This document shows positions 20,401-27,614 of a stretch of 64,000 bases of DNA, piece after piece. This stretch comes from Chlamydiota bacterium (GTDB lineage Bacteria; Auribacterota; Tritonobacteria; UBA1439): the NCBI GenBank assembly GCA_012729785.1, contig JAAYCL010000025.1:39178-103177 (forward strand), given 5' to 3'. The translations under genes and the position numbers were made by a program. Each line of letters starts with the position of its first letter. Position 1 is the first letter of the stretch. Under the pieces are notes generated by a model that was given only the letters and a program-made list of their open reading frames with translations, searched no databases and was not told the DNA's origin.

Positions 20401-23400
20401 GGGCGCGGCCCCTGCTCTTCCATTTGGCGATCTGCGCCGGCGTCCACTCGAGCAGCCTGCGCCTGCTGACCAGGCGGCGGTACCAGACCCGCGCGATCGC
20501 GTCCGCGGCCAGGACGGCCTGGTGCGGGATGAGGGCGGTCTCCGCGATCGACCGGAGGAAACCGTGCCGCAGCTCGCCCCAGGCGAGCCGGCGCGACGCC
20601 GGCCTCGTCGTCGCCCAGGTGAAAAACTGAGAGAGGGGGGGGAAGAACGCCCGCAGGGCAACGATGACGCCGGAGGCGGCGCCCAGCGCCGGGGAGAGAA
20701 ACCAGGCGCCGACGAGAAAGGCGGCGGAGGCGGGCGGGACCAGCGAGCGCCTGAGGTTGTCGAATATCTTCCACCGGTTCAGCGCCGAGAGCGGATTGGG
20801 AACGCGTTTCCCGTCCGCCGCCGGCACGCGGGGCAGACACCAGTCGGCGATCTGCCAGTCGCCGCAGATCCAGCGGCACTGCCGGCGCATGTAGGAGAGG
20901 TAGTCCGGCGGGAACTCCTCGTAGAGTTCGATGTCGCTCGCGAGCCCCACCCCCACGTGCGCGCCTTCGATCAGGTCGTGGCTGAGCAGCAGTTGCTCGG
21001 GAAACCGTTTCGAGAGGACGCGGTGGAAGATTTTCGGGTCGTAGATCCCCTTGCCGAGGTAGGAGGCCTCGCCCGCCAGATCCTGGTAGACGTCCGAGAC
21101 CGCCCTCGTGTACGGGTCAGTGCCGACCGGATCGGTGTACAGGCGGCTGAACGGGGTCGCCATCGCGCTGGGCAGCGAGATGCTCACGCGGGGCTGGATG
21201 ATGGCACAGCCGCCCATGACCAGCCGGCCGTCCGGAGCCAGGCGAGGTTGGTTCAGCGGGTGGGCCATCGTCTCGATCATCCGCCGGGCCGCGCCGCGCG
21301 GGAGCTGCGTGTCGCTGTCGAGCGTGATCACGTAGCGGATGTCGGCGAGCTTCTCCGGATCGCCCGCGTAGACGATTCTCCGGCCGCCGCGGGCCGGGGC
21401 GCCGCTCAGGAGCCGGTTCAGCTCCTCCAGCTTTCCCCGCTTGCGCTCCCAGCCTATGAACCGCCTCTCGGTTTCGACCCACTCGCGCTCGCGGTAGAGG
21501 AGATAGAACCGTCCCGGGCCGTAGCGCCTGTCGAGGGCGGCGATCCCCTCCTCCGCCTGGCGCAGCAGGGCGGCGTCCGTCTCCATCCGCTGCGCCTCCG
21601 CGTCGGGCAGATCGCCGAAGAGGGCGAAGAGCAGATTCGATTCCGGATTGGCGCAGTAGCGGACCTCCAGCTTGTAGAGCTCGTCGCGGATGGTCCGGCG
21701 GTTCAGGAACAGCATCGGTATGACGACCAGCGTGCGGAACTCGTCGGGGATCCCCTCCTTCTCGAACGACATCCTCGGCAACGTCCGGGGCGGCACCAGA
21801 CGGGTCAGGAGATAGTTGATCGTCTGGACGGCGAGCTCGCTTGCCGGGAGAAGGGCGAGGAGCGCCGCGGCCGATCCCGCCCAGCCGGCGGACCGGATGC
21901 CGCAGGCGAGGACCGCGCCGGCGATCAGGGCGGTCGCCGCCCCTATGGCCGACAGGTAGACCGCCGTGTGGCGTCGGAAGGCCCACTGCAGCGCCCGGTG
22001 TCGGATCCTCTCGCGGCCCCGCAGCCGGCTGGCGAGCGCGGGGCGGCCCTCGTCGATCAGATGGTAGCCGATGTGCCCGAACCGCGGATCGTCCCCTCCG
22101 CGTTCCCGCCATTCCCCGGCCGCCTCCACGGCGGCCCGGGCGGCATCCTCCTCCGGTATGTTCGATGCGCGGGACAGTTCCTCGACCGCGTGCCGGTACC
22201 GGTCCCTGGTGGCGAACTCCATCCGGCGGTAGACGTCCGCCGGGTCGTTGCGCAGCAGCGCCTCCACCCGGCTCTGACGCTCGAAGATCTCGCGCCAGTC
22301 CATCCTCGAGAGCTGCCGCAGGCTCGTGATCGCGTTGCCGATGGAGATCTGCTCGACCGCCTGCCGGGAGTCCTCCTGGGCGACGATCTCCGCGAGGCTT
22401 GTGCCCCGCGTCCGCTCCAGCCAGCTTCGGACGGGGACCAGTGCCTCCTCCGCATCGTAGAGCGGGCCGGTGAGCTGGAAGGCGAAATGGGCGCTCGGTT
22501 CCGGCATCTCGCGCGCCAGCTCGGCAAGGATGGCGAACATCCGGCCGGGATCGCGCCGCGCCGCGGTGAGCAAACGGTTGGCCCAGAAGTCGGCGCGCTC
22601 CTCCTCGTGCAGCCGCCGGTCGATCTGCCCGGCCATCCGCCGCAGGGCGTCCAGCAGGGCGATGCGCAGCATCAGCGGCGCCGCCCAGAGCTCGCCCATC
22701 GTCAGCGAAACGATCGACTGGTACGCGGACAGAAACTCCTCGATGCCGGCGCGGTCGAGGCGGTGGTCGGCATGCCGGACCAGCCCAACGGCGAGATGGT
22801 AGAGCCTCGGTTCGCCGCTGCCGGGCTCGGAGGCCAGGACCGGCAGCTCGCGGTAGAACCTTTTCGGCAGGTGCCGCCGGACATCGTCGATCTGCCCCTG
22901 GATGATGTAGGCGTTGTCGAGGATCCACTCCGCCGTGGCGGAGATCTCCTGCTCCATCCGCGAGGCCTCGGCGAGTCTGCGGCGCACGCGCTCGATCGTC
23001 TCCTCGCAGCGGTCGAGCTGCCGCAGGAGGGGTTCCTTGCGCCTGACATCCGCGCCGACCCGGTGCGATGACGCGAGGCGCCGGGCGTATCGTTGAAGCC
23101 GCGTGGAGGAGAGCGGTTCGGTGCGGACCGGCTCCTCGGCGGCCGGGATGTCGGGACGTTCGCGGATGGTGAAGACGGAGGGATGGCCCTCCCCGGAGTT
23201 CCTGAGCAGGAGGATCGCCCGGCAAACCTCCTCCGGGGACTTTTGGACGACGACGACGCTCTCGCCTGCCGTGAGCCAGCGGGCGTGTTCCGCCGCAAAC
23301 CGTCCGCCGCGGACGACCCCGATCGTTCGGAGGACGAACCAGCCGAGCAGCCCCCCGGCCAGCGCCGACGCCCCCCGCACGAGCCAGTCCGCCTCCGCGC

Positions 23401-23638
23401 CGAACATCCACGGCGGACGCATCGCCACCGCCACGGCGACTGTCGCGCACAGCAGGCCGCCGACGACCGTTCGCACCGGGTCGTACCGCAGGGGACCGCC
23501 GTCGACGCGGATGCGCCCGTCGACCGGCTTGTGGATGGCCCACGAGCGCCTGAACCGAGCGCGGCGAAGTTGCCGCAGCGCCTCGCCGGCGTCCTTGTCG
23601 CTCGGGTAGAAACCGAGCAGGATGACCCGTTTCCTCAT
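14465..23638 (-). CDS. ndvB: cyclic beta-1,2-glucan synthase (NdvB/ChvB-like), GT84-GH94 fusion
   Basis: The 3057-residue inner-membrane enzyme is slightly longer than typical NdvB (about 2800). N-terminal membrane helices lie near residues 55-115. A GT84 glycosyltransferase domain follows (VVIPMLFLNRRTI, DSDTQLPRGAARR near 775, HDLIEGAHVG, RRQCRWICGDWQ), then further helices. A glycoamylase-like segment follows (ESNWLPPDNYQ near 1170, DVPPVHWLAMARPF, AHHQAMGFLAVDN). C-terminal GH94 phosphorylase-like modules carry AFGFRDQLQDAL near 2600 and GGGDWNDGMN near 2730. The family initiates, elongates and cyclises beta-1,2-glucan from UDP-glucose and trims it by phosphorolysis; the product is periplasmic and osmoprotective. 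No NdvA exporter is adjacent; instead it overlaps an ABC-F gene. The ATG at 23638 begins conserved sequence although its ribosome-binding site is poor. Confidence 0.9.
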   Translation of the reverse strand: MRKRVILLGFYPSDKDAGEALRQLRRARFRRSWAIHKPVDGRIRVDGGPLRYDPVRTVVGGLLCATVAVAVAMRPPWMFGAEADWLVRGASALAGGLLGWFVLRTIGVVRGGRFAAEHARWLTAGESVVVVQKSPEEVCRAILLLRNSGEGHPSVFTIRERPDIPAAEEPVRTEPLSSTRLQRYARRLASSHRVGADVRRKEPLLRQLDRCEETIERVRRRLAEASRMEQEISATAEWILDNAYIIQGQIDDVRRHLPKRFYRELPVLASEPGSGEPRLYHLAVGLVRHADHRLDRAGIEEFLSAYQSIVSLTMGELWAAPLMLRIALLDALRRMAGQIDRRLHEEERADFWANRLLTAARRDPGRMFAILAELAREMPEPSAHFAFQLTGPLYDAEEALVPVRSWLERTRGTSLAEIVAQEDSRQAVEQISIGNAITSLRQLSRMDWREIFERQSRVEALLRNDPADVYRRMEFATRDRYRHAVEELSRASNIPEEDAARAAVEAAGEWRERGGDDPRFGHIGYHLIDEGRPALASRLRGRERIRHRALQWAFRRHTAVYLSAIGAATALIAGAVLACGIRSAGWAGSAAALLALLPASELAVQTINYLLTRLVPPRTLPRMSFEKEGIPDEFRTLVVIPMLFLNRRTIRDELYKLEVRYCANPESNLLFALFGDLPDAEAQRMETDAALLRQAEEGIAALDRRYGPGRFYLLYREREWVETERRFIGWERKRGKLEELNRLLSGAPARGGRRIVYAGDPEKLADIRYVITLDSDTQLPRGAARRMIETMAHPLNQPRLAPDGRLVMGGCAIIQPRVSISLPSAMATPFSRLYTDPVGTDPYTRAVSDVYQDLAGEASYLGKGIYDPKIFHRVLSKRFPEQLLLSHDLIEGAHVGVGLASDIELYEEFPPDYLSYMRRQCRWICGDWQIADWCLPRVPAADGKRVPNPLSALNRWKIFDNLRRSLVPPASAAFLVGAWFLSPALGAASGVIVALRAFFPPLSQFFTWATTRPASRRLAWGELRHGFLRSIAETALIPHQAVLAADAIARVWYRRLVSRRRLLEWTPAQIAKWKSRGRAPAFVARVSFISLFALGIAAAVYRLCPAALPCAAPFLALWLASPLIVWRLCARPRWKPMRTLLSRDDLSMLRGVARQSWRFFDDFVGPESNWLPPDNYQISHQNVLAPRTSPTNVGLWLLSALAARDFGYLTGEEVLRRLEGTFETLETLDRYEGHLFNWYDLKTRIPFKPRYVSMVDSGNLLGCLWTLENGIGDLTDGPLIGPQAVRGLHDTLRILRGVLARPPRDEALLEAMETLERLFADPPERLDRLIRRIREAAAPAGVVASILRREVERDGGPSHWAEALERQVAEWGACIDRYLAWAEEPPAGFEPLLNRLEPESRDAFWRSMREAPSARTIASGAVHACQIVLAAQGETGRGPASPGEGIDRFAGAVSRARGPAEELCRRADELRRRIRKLGGAMRMRFLYDTDRRLFSIGYNADAQKRDSSYYDLFASEARLGSFVSIARGDVPPVHWLAMARPFGSIGNRRVLLSWGGTMFEYLMPLLVQRLYPHSLLEMACREAVGAQMEYGRRRGVPWGISESAYSDLDANKTYQYQAFGVPGTGLKRGLEDDLVVAPYATLLALLVEPAAAVRNLKRLARLGLRGAYGFFEAIDFGRQRLREGGDGVIVRAYMAHHQAMGFLAVDNLVNDFAMQRRFHADPRVRATESLLYERIPVAPPLYQVPMRERAASRAMPAGIAPSVGRFETPHTATPKTQIFGNGRYSLMVTGAGGGYSRWREFDLTRWRADPTCDEWGSFCYLRDARSGRIWCNTYHPVRVEPESYAAIFAVDRAEFRRSDNDIDTETEIAVSPEDDAEIRRITLINRSAQRKTIELTSYIELALAPHGADRQHPAFSSIFVCTESIEKHDALLAFRRPRGPQDPPVYAAHRITVEGKTAGAPQFETDRERFVGRCRTVRLPAALAGALSGTAGHVLDPIFSLRRTVVLEPGRRVRVSLVLCAAETRKDALAMVEKYGDPKAIARQFDLAWTYAQVELRRLRIEPDEARRFQQLAGAILYPGPALRPAGDRLRQNRLGQARLWPHGISGDLPIAAVSIGEPEDISLVRQMLQAHAYWRLQGLKADLVILNEESGGYERPLQEQLKRLVDAHSMHTGVDEPGGIFLRSAEQLAPEDLTLILSVARVALVAARGPLARQLGAPVKAGELPDPLPTHSIPEEPSAPLPFLELPYFNGLGGFTRDGREYAIYLGPGACTPAPWVNVIANPRFGVLVSESGSAFSWYGNSQQNRLTGWSNDPVSDTPSDAIYIRDEETGRYWTPTPLPIREGDAYRARHGTGYTVFEHNSHAIQQELLVFVPMDDAGGEPIRVQRLRLRNDSSRPRRLSITLYVEWTLGEHREDSQVHVVSRWDGETRTMLACNRYHPVYGERIAFATTGPEPQSHTADRTGFLGRNGTMAAPAAMKRVRLAGRVWPGLDPCAVVQTTVHLQPGDGAEVICLLGQAESIEEVDRLVMKYRDPAEVEEALRRTIGWWDRLVGAVQVRTPEGAADILLNRWLPYQVLSSRIWGRTGFYQSSGAFGFRDQLQDALALLHADPSLARRHLLVAAGRQFVEGDVQHWWQPASGAGMRTRCSDDLLWLPYATARYVRVTGDAGILNERVPFIEDRPLAPNEQEIFTTPRESLDSATLYEHCRRAIDRATTAGPHRLPLIGGGDWNDGMNLVGAGGSGESVWLAWFLATVLDRFAETAALHGRPEDASAYRGRVRALAEAVERHGWDGAWYLRAFYDDGAPLGSAADEEARIDSLSQSWAVLSGAADPARAARALESALARLVLEKEKMVLLLAPPFDRTERNPGYIKGYPPGVRENGGQYTHAALWLAMALCRRGEGGRAVSLLRMLNPIERARDPETAARYRVEPYVVAADVSRLQGRVGQGGWTWYTGSAAWMYRIWIEEVLGLKVAGASLAVDPVIPSEWSGFTVQYRRGEALYEIVVENPDGTGRGVAWAELDGRRLDKPIIPLEETSAKHRVVVRMGASGGAQPR

Positions 23639-24100
23639 ATGCGCTCCGCACTGTGCGCCCGCGGCGATCCGATCCCGATGCCTCTCCCGCCCTCCTCCGA
23701 CGCCACGGGCAAACGGCCGCGCGTCGCACCCGGCACGGGGCGGCGGATCACGGGCCTTGTGCCGCGCCAGACCGAAGCGAAGATACGGGCGCACGAAACG
23801 GATCCCGGACGCCGCCGGCTGCGGCGAACCCGGGCCCGGGAGGGGCGCGGCGCAGACGACCGATGGACGCCGGAACGGAAGCGGCGCGGGGACGGCGACG
23901 GGGCCGCGAACCGAAGAACCGCCCCCCTCGTTCAGGCCGGCGACGACGCCGCATCTTCGCCCGGGCGGCATGCGCCGGGACGGTCACGGCAGGGAGGCGG
24001 CGCGGCGATCACACGAGCCGGGCACTCTCCGCCGTACATTCGTTGCGGCGGTGGCGGCCGGCGACGGGGCGCGCCCTGCGGGGATCGGGGGATGCGGCCC
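23639..24100. other. gene-free stretch upstream of the glucan synthase
   Basis: This is 462 bp of extremely GC-rich sequence with no frame showing a good start, ribosome-binding site or recognisable protein. It should contain the promoter of the glucan synthase/ABC-F operon, but no convincing -35/-10 pair stands out. Confidence 0.5.
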
Positions 24101-24292
24101 CTAGTTCCCGATGCGGATGTTCTGCCCCGAATCCAGCACGCCGAAGACGCGCAAGAGCCAGAGCACCACCACGACGAGCACCACGATGTTCACGATCTTT
24201 TTGATCCTGGCCTCCATCGGCACGTAGGTGTTCACCAGCCAGAGCACCACCCCTACGACGACCAGCGTGATCACCAGCGTCAACAGGTCCAT
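24101..24292 (-). CDS. small two-helix membrane protein (Thivi_2564-like)
   Basis: The 63-residue protein is almost entirely two hydrophobic helices: LLTLVITLVVVGVVLWLVN, the short loop YVPMEARIKK, and IVNIVVLVVVVLWLLRVFG. The pattern (NxYxPM..KIKxIxNIVVxxxVxLWLLxxFG) matches a widespread family of tiny inner-membrane proteins of unknown function. The ATG at 24292 is preceded by AAGGAGG, and this choice removes an implausible GC-rich N-terminal extension. It appears monocistronic. Function is unknown; loop charge suggests both termini face the same side. Confidence 0.8.
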   Translation of the reverse strand: MDLLTLVITLVVVGVVLWLVNTYVPMEARIKKIVNIVVLVVVVLWLLRVFGVLDSGQNIRIGN

Positions 24293-24439
24293 CGCGAGCC
24301 TCCTTGTGGATGCCACGCCCGTGCGGAGAGGACGAGACTTCAGGACGTATCGAGGCCTCCTTCCTCCGGCGCCGCCGGTTGTGCTGGCCTGACCGCATCC
24401 CCCCGGGGTATGCGCGCGGGGGGCCGGCCCCATCGGCCT

Positions 24440-24901
24440 CTACGCGATATCGTCCTCAAAAGAACGCGGGTACAGCCTGCGCGCGCACTCCGGGCAGATG
24501 CCGTGCGTGAACGTCGCCTCGGAGTGCGCGCCGATGTACTCCTCGATCTGCCGCCAGCTCCCCTCGTCGTCCCGTATCCTCTTGCACGACGAGCAGATCG
24601 GAAGCAGGCCGCTCAGCAGGCGGATCCGCTCCAGCGACTCCTCGAGCTCCCCGCGCTCCTTCGCGAGCGTCTCGTTCACCGACCGAAGCACCTCCTTCAG
24701 CATCCGCTCCCTGGCGAGCCGGCGCATGGCGTCGTCGAGCAGGACCCCCTCGCCGACGATCAGCGCCGAGATGACGATATCCAGGTACAGCCGGTCCGAG
24801 GGGGCGAACAGACAGAAGCCGCCGATCTCCTCCACCCCCAGGATGATCACCGCGCAAAGGACGCTGAGTATCGTGAACGCGTACTGTTTCAGGAATGCCA
24901 T
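24440..24901 (-). CDS. membrane-anchored protein with CxxC sensor-tail motif
   Basis: The 153-residue protein has an N-terminal hydrophobic helix (FTILSVLCAVIILGVEEIGG), a second hydrophobic stretch (YLDIVISALIVGEGVLL), a coiled-coil segment at about residues 60-95, and a C-terminal cysteine module: LPICSSCKRIRDDEGSW, IEEYIGAHSEATFTHGICPE, C. This tail (CxxCK.IRD...W..IE.YI...HGICPxC) is familiar from the C-termini of many sensor/PAS and response-regulator proteins, where it follows a coiled coil. It probably binds metal or senses redox state. Here it is attached only to a membrane anchor, with no kinase or cyclase domain. The start at 24901 directly precedes the first helix. Confidence 0.75.
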   Translation of the reverse strand: MAFLKQYAFTILSVLCAVIILGVEEIGGFCLFAPSDRLYLDIVISALIVGEGVLLDDAMRRLARERMLKEVLRSVNETLAKERGELEESLERIRLLSGLLPICSSCKRIRDDEGSWRQIEEYIGAHSEATFTHGICPECARRLYPRSFEDDIA

Positions 24902-25097
24902 CGCCCCGCCGGTTCAGTTGCCGCCTGCGTGGCGAGTATAGCATATCCTCCGCGCGATGCCCACGGTTCGGGGATTGCGGTCAGGCGCTGCGCCGCCGAC
25001 CGTCAGGGGTATTCCGGCGCGAGGAAGGGTTCGGAGGCGATTCCCGGGGCCGCCGCCCGGCATGCGCCGGAGCGATCCACCGTCTCCCGCGATCGAT

Positions 25098-25286
25098 CTA
25101 CGCGGACCTCTTCTGGATCGCCACGAGGATCCGCCCGAGTCGTTTGTGCCCCGCCTTGAGATACCAGTTCGCCCACCAGGCGGCCAGATCCCGCGCGGAC
25201 CACGCCTCGAGATTCCGCGCCAGCTCCTCGTGCGCCGCGGACGCGGCCTCGTCCATCCGCCGCATCGCCTCTTCATTCTTCGGCAT
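25098..25286 (-). CDS. small hypothetical soluble protein
   Basis: The 62-residue protein is largely helical: MPKNEEAMRRMDEAASAAHE, then ARNLEAWSARDLAAWWANWY and LKAGHKRLGRILVAIQKRS. The central Trp-rich WSARDLAAWWANWYLKAGHK stretch looks conserved rather than random. The ATG at 25286 has a strong GGGGAGGGGG site 3-5 bp upstream. It lies downstream of, and in the same direction as, the propeller gene (gap 134 bp). I do not recognise the family. Confidence 0.6.
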   Translation of the reverse strand: MPKNEEAMRRMDEAASAAHEELARNLEAWSARDLAAWWANWYLKAGHKRLGRILVAIQKRSA

Positions 25287-25420
25287 CGTCCCCCTCCCCG
25301 GCGCCGCGCCGTGTCCCGCGCGGCGCAGGCATCCGGACTCCCGCTCCCGTCGGAAACCGACCCCCGCCCCGGCGGCTGCGCCGGGCGGGTCCGGAACATA
25401 CGACGAGGCCGTCACCGGCG

Positions 25421-27295
25421 TCAGTGCGGGAACAGCTTGAACCGCGCGCCCGCGTCGAGGAACGCATCCGTACGCCCCTCGATCCGCTTTGCGGGATCGA
25501 AGAAGAGGCCGACGATCTCGTACGCGCCGAGGGGGACGCCGGGGGGGATCAATCCCTCGAGGATGGTCGTCTCGAACCCCGCGTCGAGGCGCGGGATGTT
25601 CGAGGCCACCGGCTGGAGATCGATCGTCAGCGTTTTCGCGTCGAGCATCGTTCCGTCCGGCAGTATGACGACGGCGAACGCCGTGAACGGCCGCTCTATC
25701 GCCTTGTTCGACTTGAAGACGGCCCTGAGCGGCTGGCCCGGGGAGAACGACTCGCCGTTCACGCTGACCTGCGCCGTGGGGATCGGCGTGGGGCCGGCCT
25801 GCGAAGCGGCATACCGGGCGATGAAGAGGTCGTCGGCGCCCGCCGACTCGAGCGGACTCTCCTCCTCCTCGCCGGGGCCGAAGATGGAGAGTCCGGCGAA
25901 CCGGCCGGTCACGAGGATGCCGGTTTCCCCGGCTGCGGCGATGCCGAGGCCCTCGTCCGCGCCCTTTCCCCCCGCGCGCCGCGCCCACTCCAGGTCGCCG
26001 TTTGCGTCGTAGCGTGCGACGAAGACGTCGCTGCCGCCCGCCGAGACGAGCTCCACCGCCCCGGGTTCCCCGAGACCGAAGTCGGCGCGGCCGGAAAACC
26101 GACCCGTGACAATCGCCGGGCCGCCGGCCGCCCCCGCCACGCGGCTGGTCCGGCCGACGGCGGCGATGCCGGCCCCCTCGTCGGCGCCCACACCACCCGC
26201 GCGCCGCGCCCACTCCAGCCCGCCGGTCGCCTCGTAGCGGGCGATGAAGATGTCGCTGCCGCCCGCCGACTCGAGCGTGGTCACGCCCGTCTCCGGGGCG
26301 CTGAACGTCGCGCGTCCCTCGAAGAGCCCCGTGACCAGTGCCCCGCCCCCGGCGCACGCGGCGACGGCGAGCCCGGCGTCGTCGCCCTGGCCGCCGGCCG
26401 GTTTCGCCCATTTCAGCATGCCGGTCTTTTCGTAGCAGGCGACAAAGATATCGCTGTTGCCCGCCGGGACAAGCGTGGTCGCCTTTCCCTCGCCCGTCCC
26501 GAACACGGCCTCCCCTCCGAACCGTCCCGTCACGGCGACCGAGCCGTTTGCCAGGGCGGCGACGCCCAGGCCCTCGTCCCAGCCCGGTCCGCCCGCTCGT
26601 TTCGCCCACTTCAGCCCGCCGCCCGCGGTGTAACAGGCGACGAAGATGTCGGAAAAGCCCGCCGACGTGAGCTCGACCTGCGTGGACTCGCCGCGCCCGA
26701 AAACGGCCTTGTCCCAGAAGATCCCCGTCACCACGACCGAGCCGTCCGCCAGCGCGGCGACCGCCGTGCCCGCGTCCGCGTAGTCGCCCCCGGCGCTCTT
26801 GGCCCACTTCAGCGCGCCGTTCCCGTCGTAGCGGGCGACGAAAAGGTCGATGGAACCGGCCGACGTGAGCGTGACCTCGCTGTCCGTGCCCCAACCGAAC
26901 ACGGCCGTGCTGTCCCTCCCCCACCCGAACGCGCCGGTCACGACGACCGACTCATCGTCGCACGCCGCGATCCCGCCCGCCCCTTCCGTATAGTTCCCTC
27001 CCGCGCTTTTCACCCACGCCGGCGTGCCGCCTGAATTATAGCGGGCGACGAAGAGGTCCCATTCCCCCGCGGAGGCGAGCGTCGTCCTGTTCTCGTCGTC
27101 CGCGCCGAAGACAGCGTCCTTCTCGAAGCGTCCCGCCGTCCAGAGACCCCCGTCGGCGTTGGCGGCGATACAGGTTCCCGCGTCGTTGTAGAGCCCCCCC
27201 GCGCGCACCGCCCACTCCAGGTCGCCCCCCTCCAGCGCCGCAATCCACCGCGCCAGCGGCGAAAGGATGCACACCAGATACGCAGTCAGGCTCAT
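25421..27295 (-). CDS. secreted seven-bladed SBBP-type beta-propeller with C-terminal Ig-like domain
   Basis: The 624-residue product has a likely signal peptide (MSLTAYLVCILSPLARWIAA). Six full repeats of about 70 residues follow, built on SAGxSDxFVARYxxxGxLxW, AxxAGG, D/EGxxVAA and VVTGRF. The N-terminal part-repeat (GGDLEWAVRAGG...AGRF) is complemented by a lone C-terminal strand set (SAGADDLFIARYAAS), the classical Velcro closure of a seven-bladed propeller. After a linker, about 110 residues (VSVNGESFSPGQPLRAVFKS ... PRLDAGFETTILEGLIPPG) form a predicted beta-sandwich that also ends the BNR-type protein at 49168-50493. It is probably extracytoplasmic and adhesive or binding; no catalytic residues are evident. 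Confidence 0.8.
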   Translation of the reverse strand: MSLTAYLVCILSPLARWIAALEGGDLEWAVRAGGLYNDAGTCIAANADGGLWTAGRFEKDAVFGADDENRTTLASAGEWDLFVARYNSGGTPAWVKSAGGNYTEGAGGIAACDDESVVVTGAFGWGRDSTAVFGWGTDSEVTLTSAGSIDLFVARYDGNGALKWAKSAGGDYADAGTAVAALADGSVVVTGIFWDKAVFGRGESTQVELTSAGFSDIFVACYTAGGGLKWAKRAGGPGWDEGLGVAALANGSVAVTGRFGGEAVFGTGEGKATTLVPAGNSDIFVACYEKTGMLKWAKPAGGQGDDAGLAVAACAGGGALVTGLFEGRATFSAPETGVTTLESAGGSDIFIARYEATGGLEWARRAGGVGADEGAGIAAVGRTSRVAGAAGGPAIVTGRFSGRADFGLGEPGAVELVSAGGSDVFVARYDANGDLEWARRAGGKGADEGLGIAAAGETGILVTGRFAGLSIFGPGEEEESPLESAGADDLFIARYAASQAGPTPIPTAQVSVNGESFSPGQPLRAVFKSNKAIERPFTAFAVVILPDGTMLDAKTLTIDLQPVASNIPRLDAGFETTILEGLIPPGVPLGAYEIVGLFFDPAKRIEGRTDAFLDAGARFKLFPH

Positions 27296-27614
27296 TGCGC
27301 CCCTCCGTCGACATTCGTCTCATACACGATTGTACACCACGCGGCGCGCCGCCGCCACACCGCCGGCCTTGCGCGTGCCGCGGGGCTCGATCGTCGCGGG
27401 AACAGATGCTACCATCTCTGAGGGTGCGCGTGGAGATCGCCGCGGCATGGGCGGTGCCTTTCGGTGCACGCCCGCGCGGTCCGCGGCAGTTTTGCCTCGC
27501 GGCGGGGAGGGATCGCGGCGGACGGGGCGCGCCTGTCCTCGGACAAGCCCGCGCCACCCTCCATAGACGCTCGGGAAGGGATTTGCAGTCGAACGCACAA
27601 CGGAAGGAGCCGCC
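27296..27614. other. divergent promoter region
   Basis: This 319-bp region separates two divergent secreted-protein genes (minus gene from 27295, plus gene from 27615) and must carry both promoters. No strong consensus -35/-10 pair or hairpin is obvious. Open frames within it look like shadows. Confidence 0.45.
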
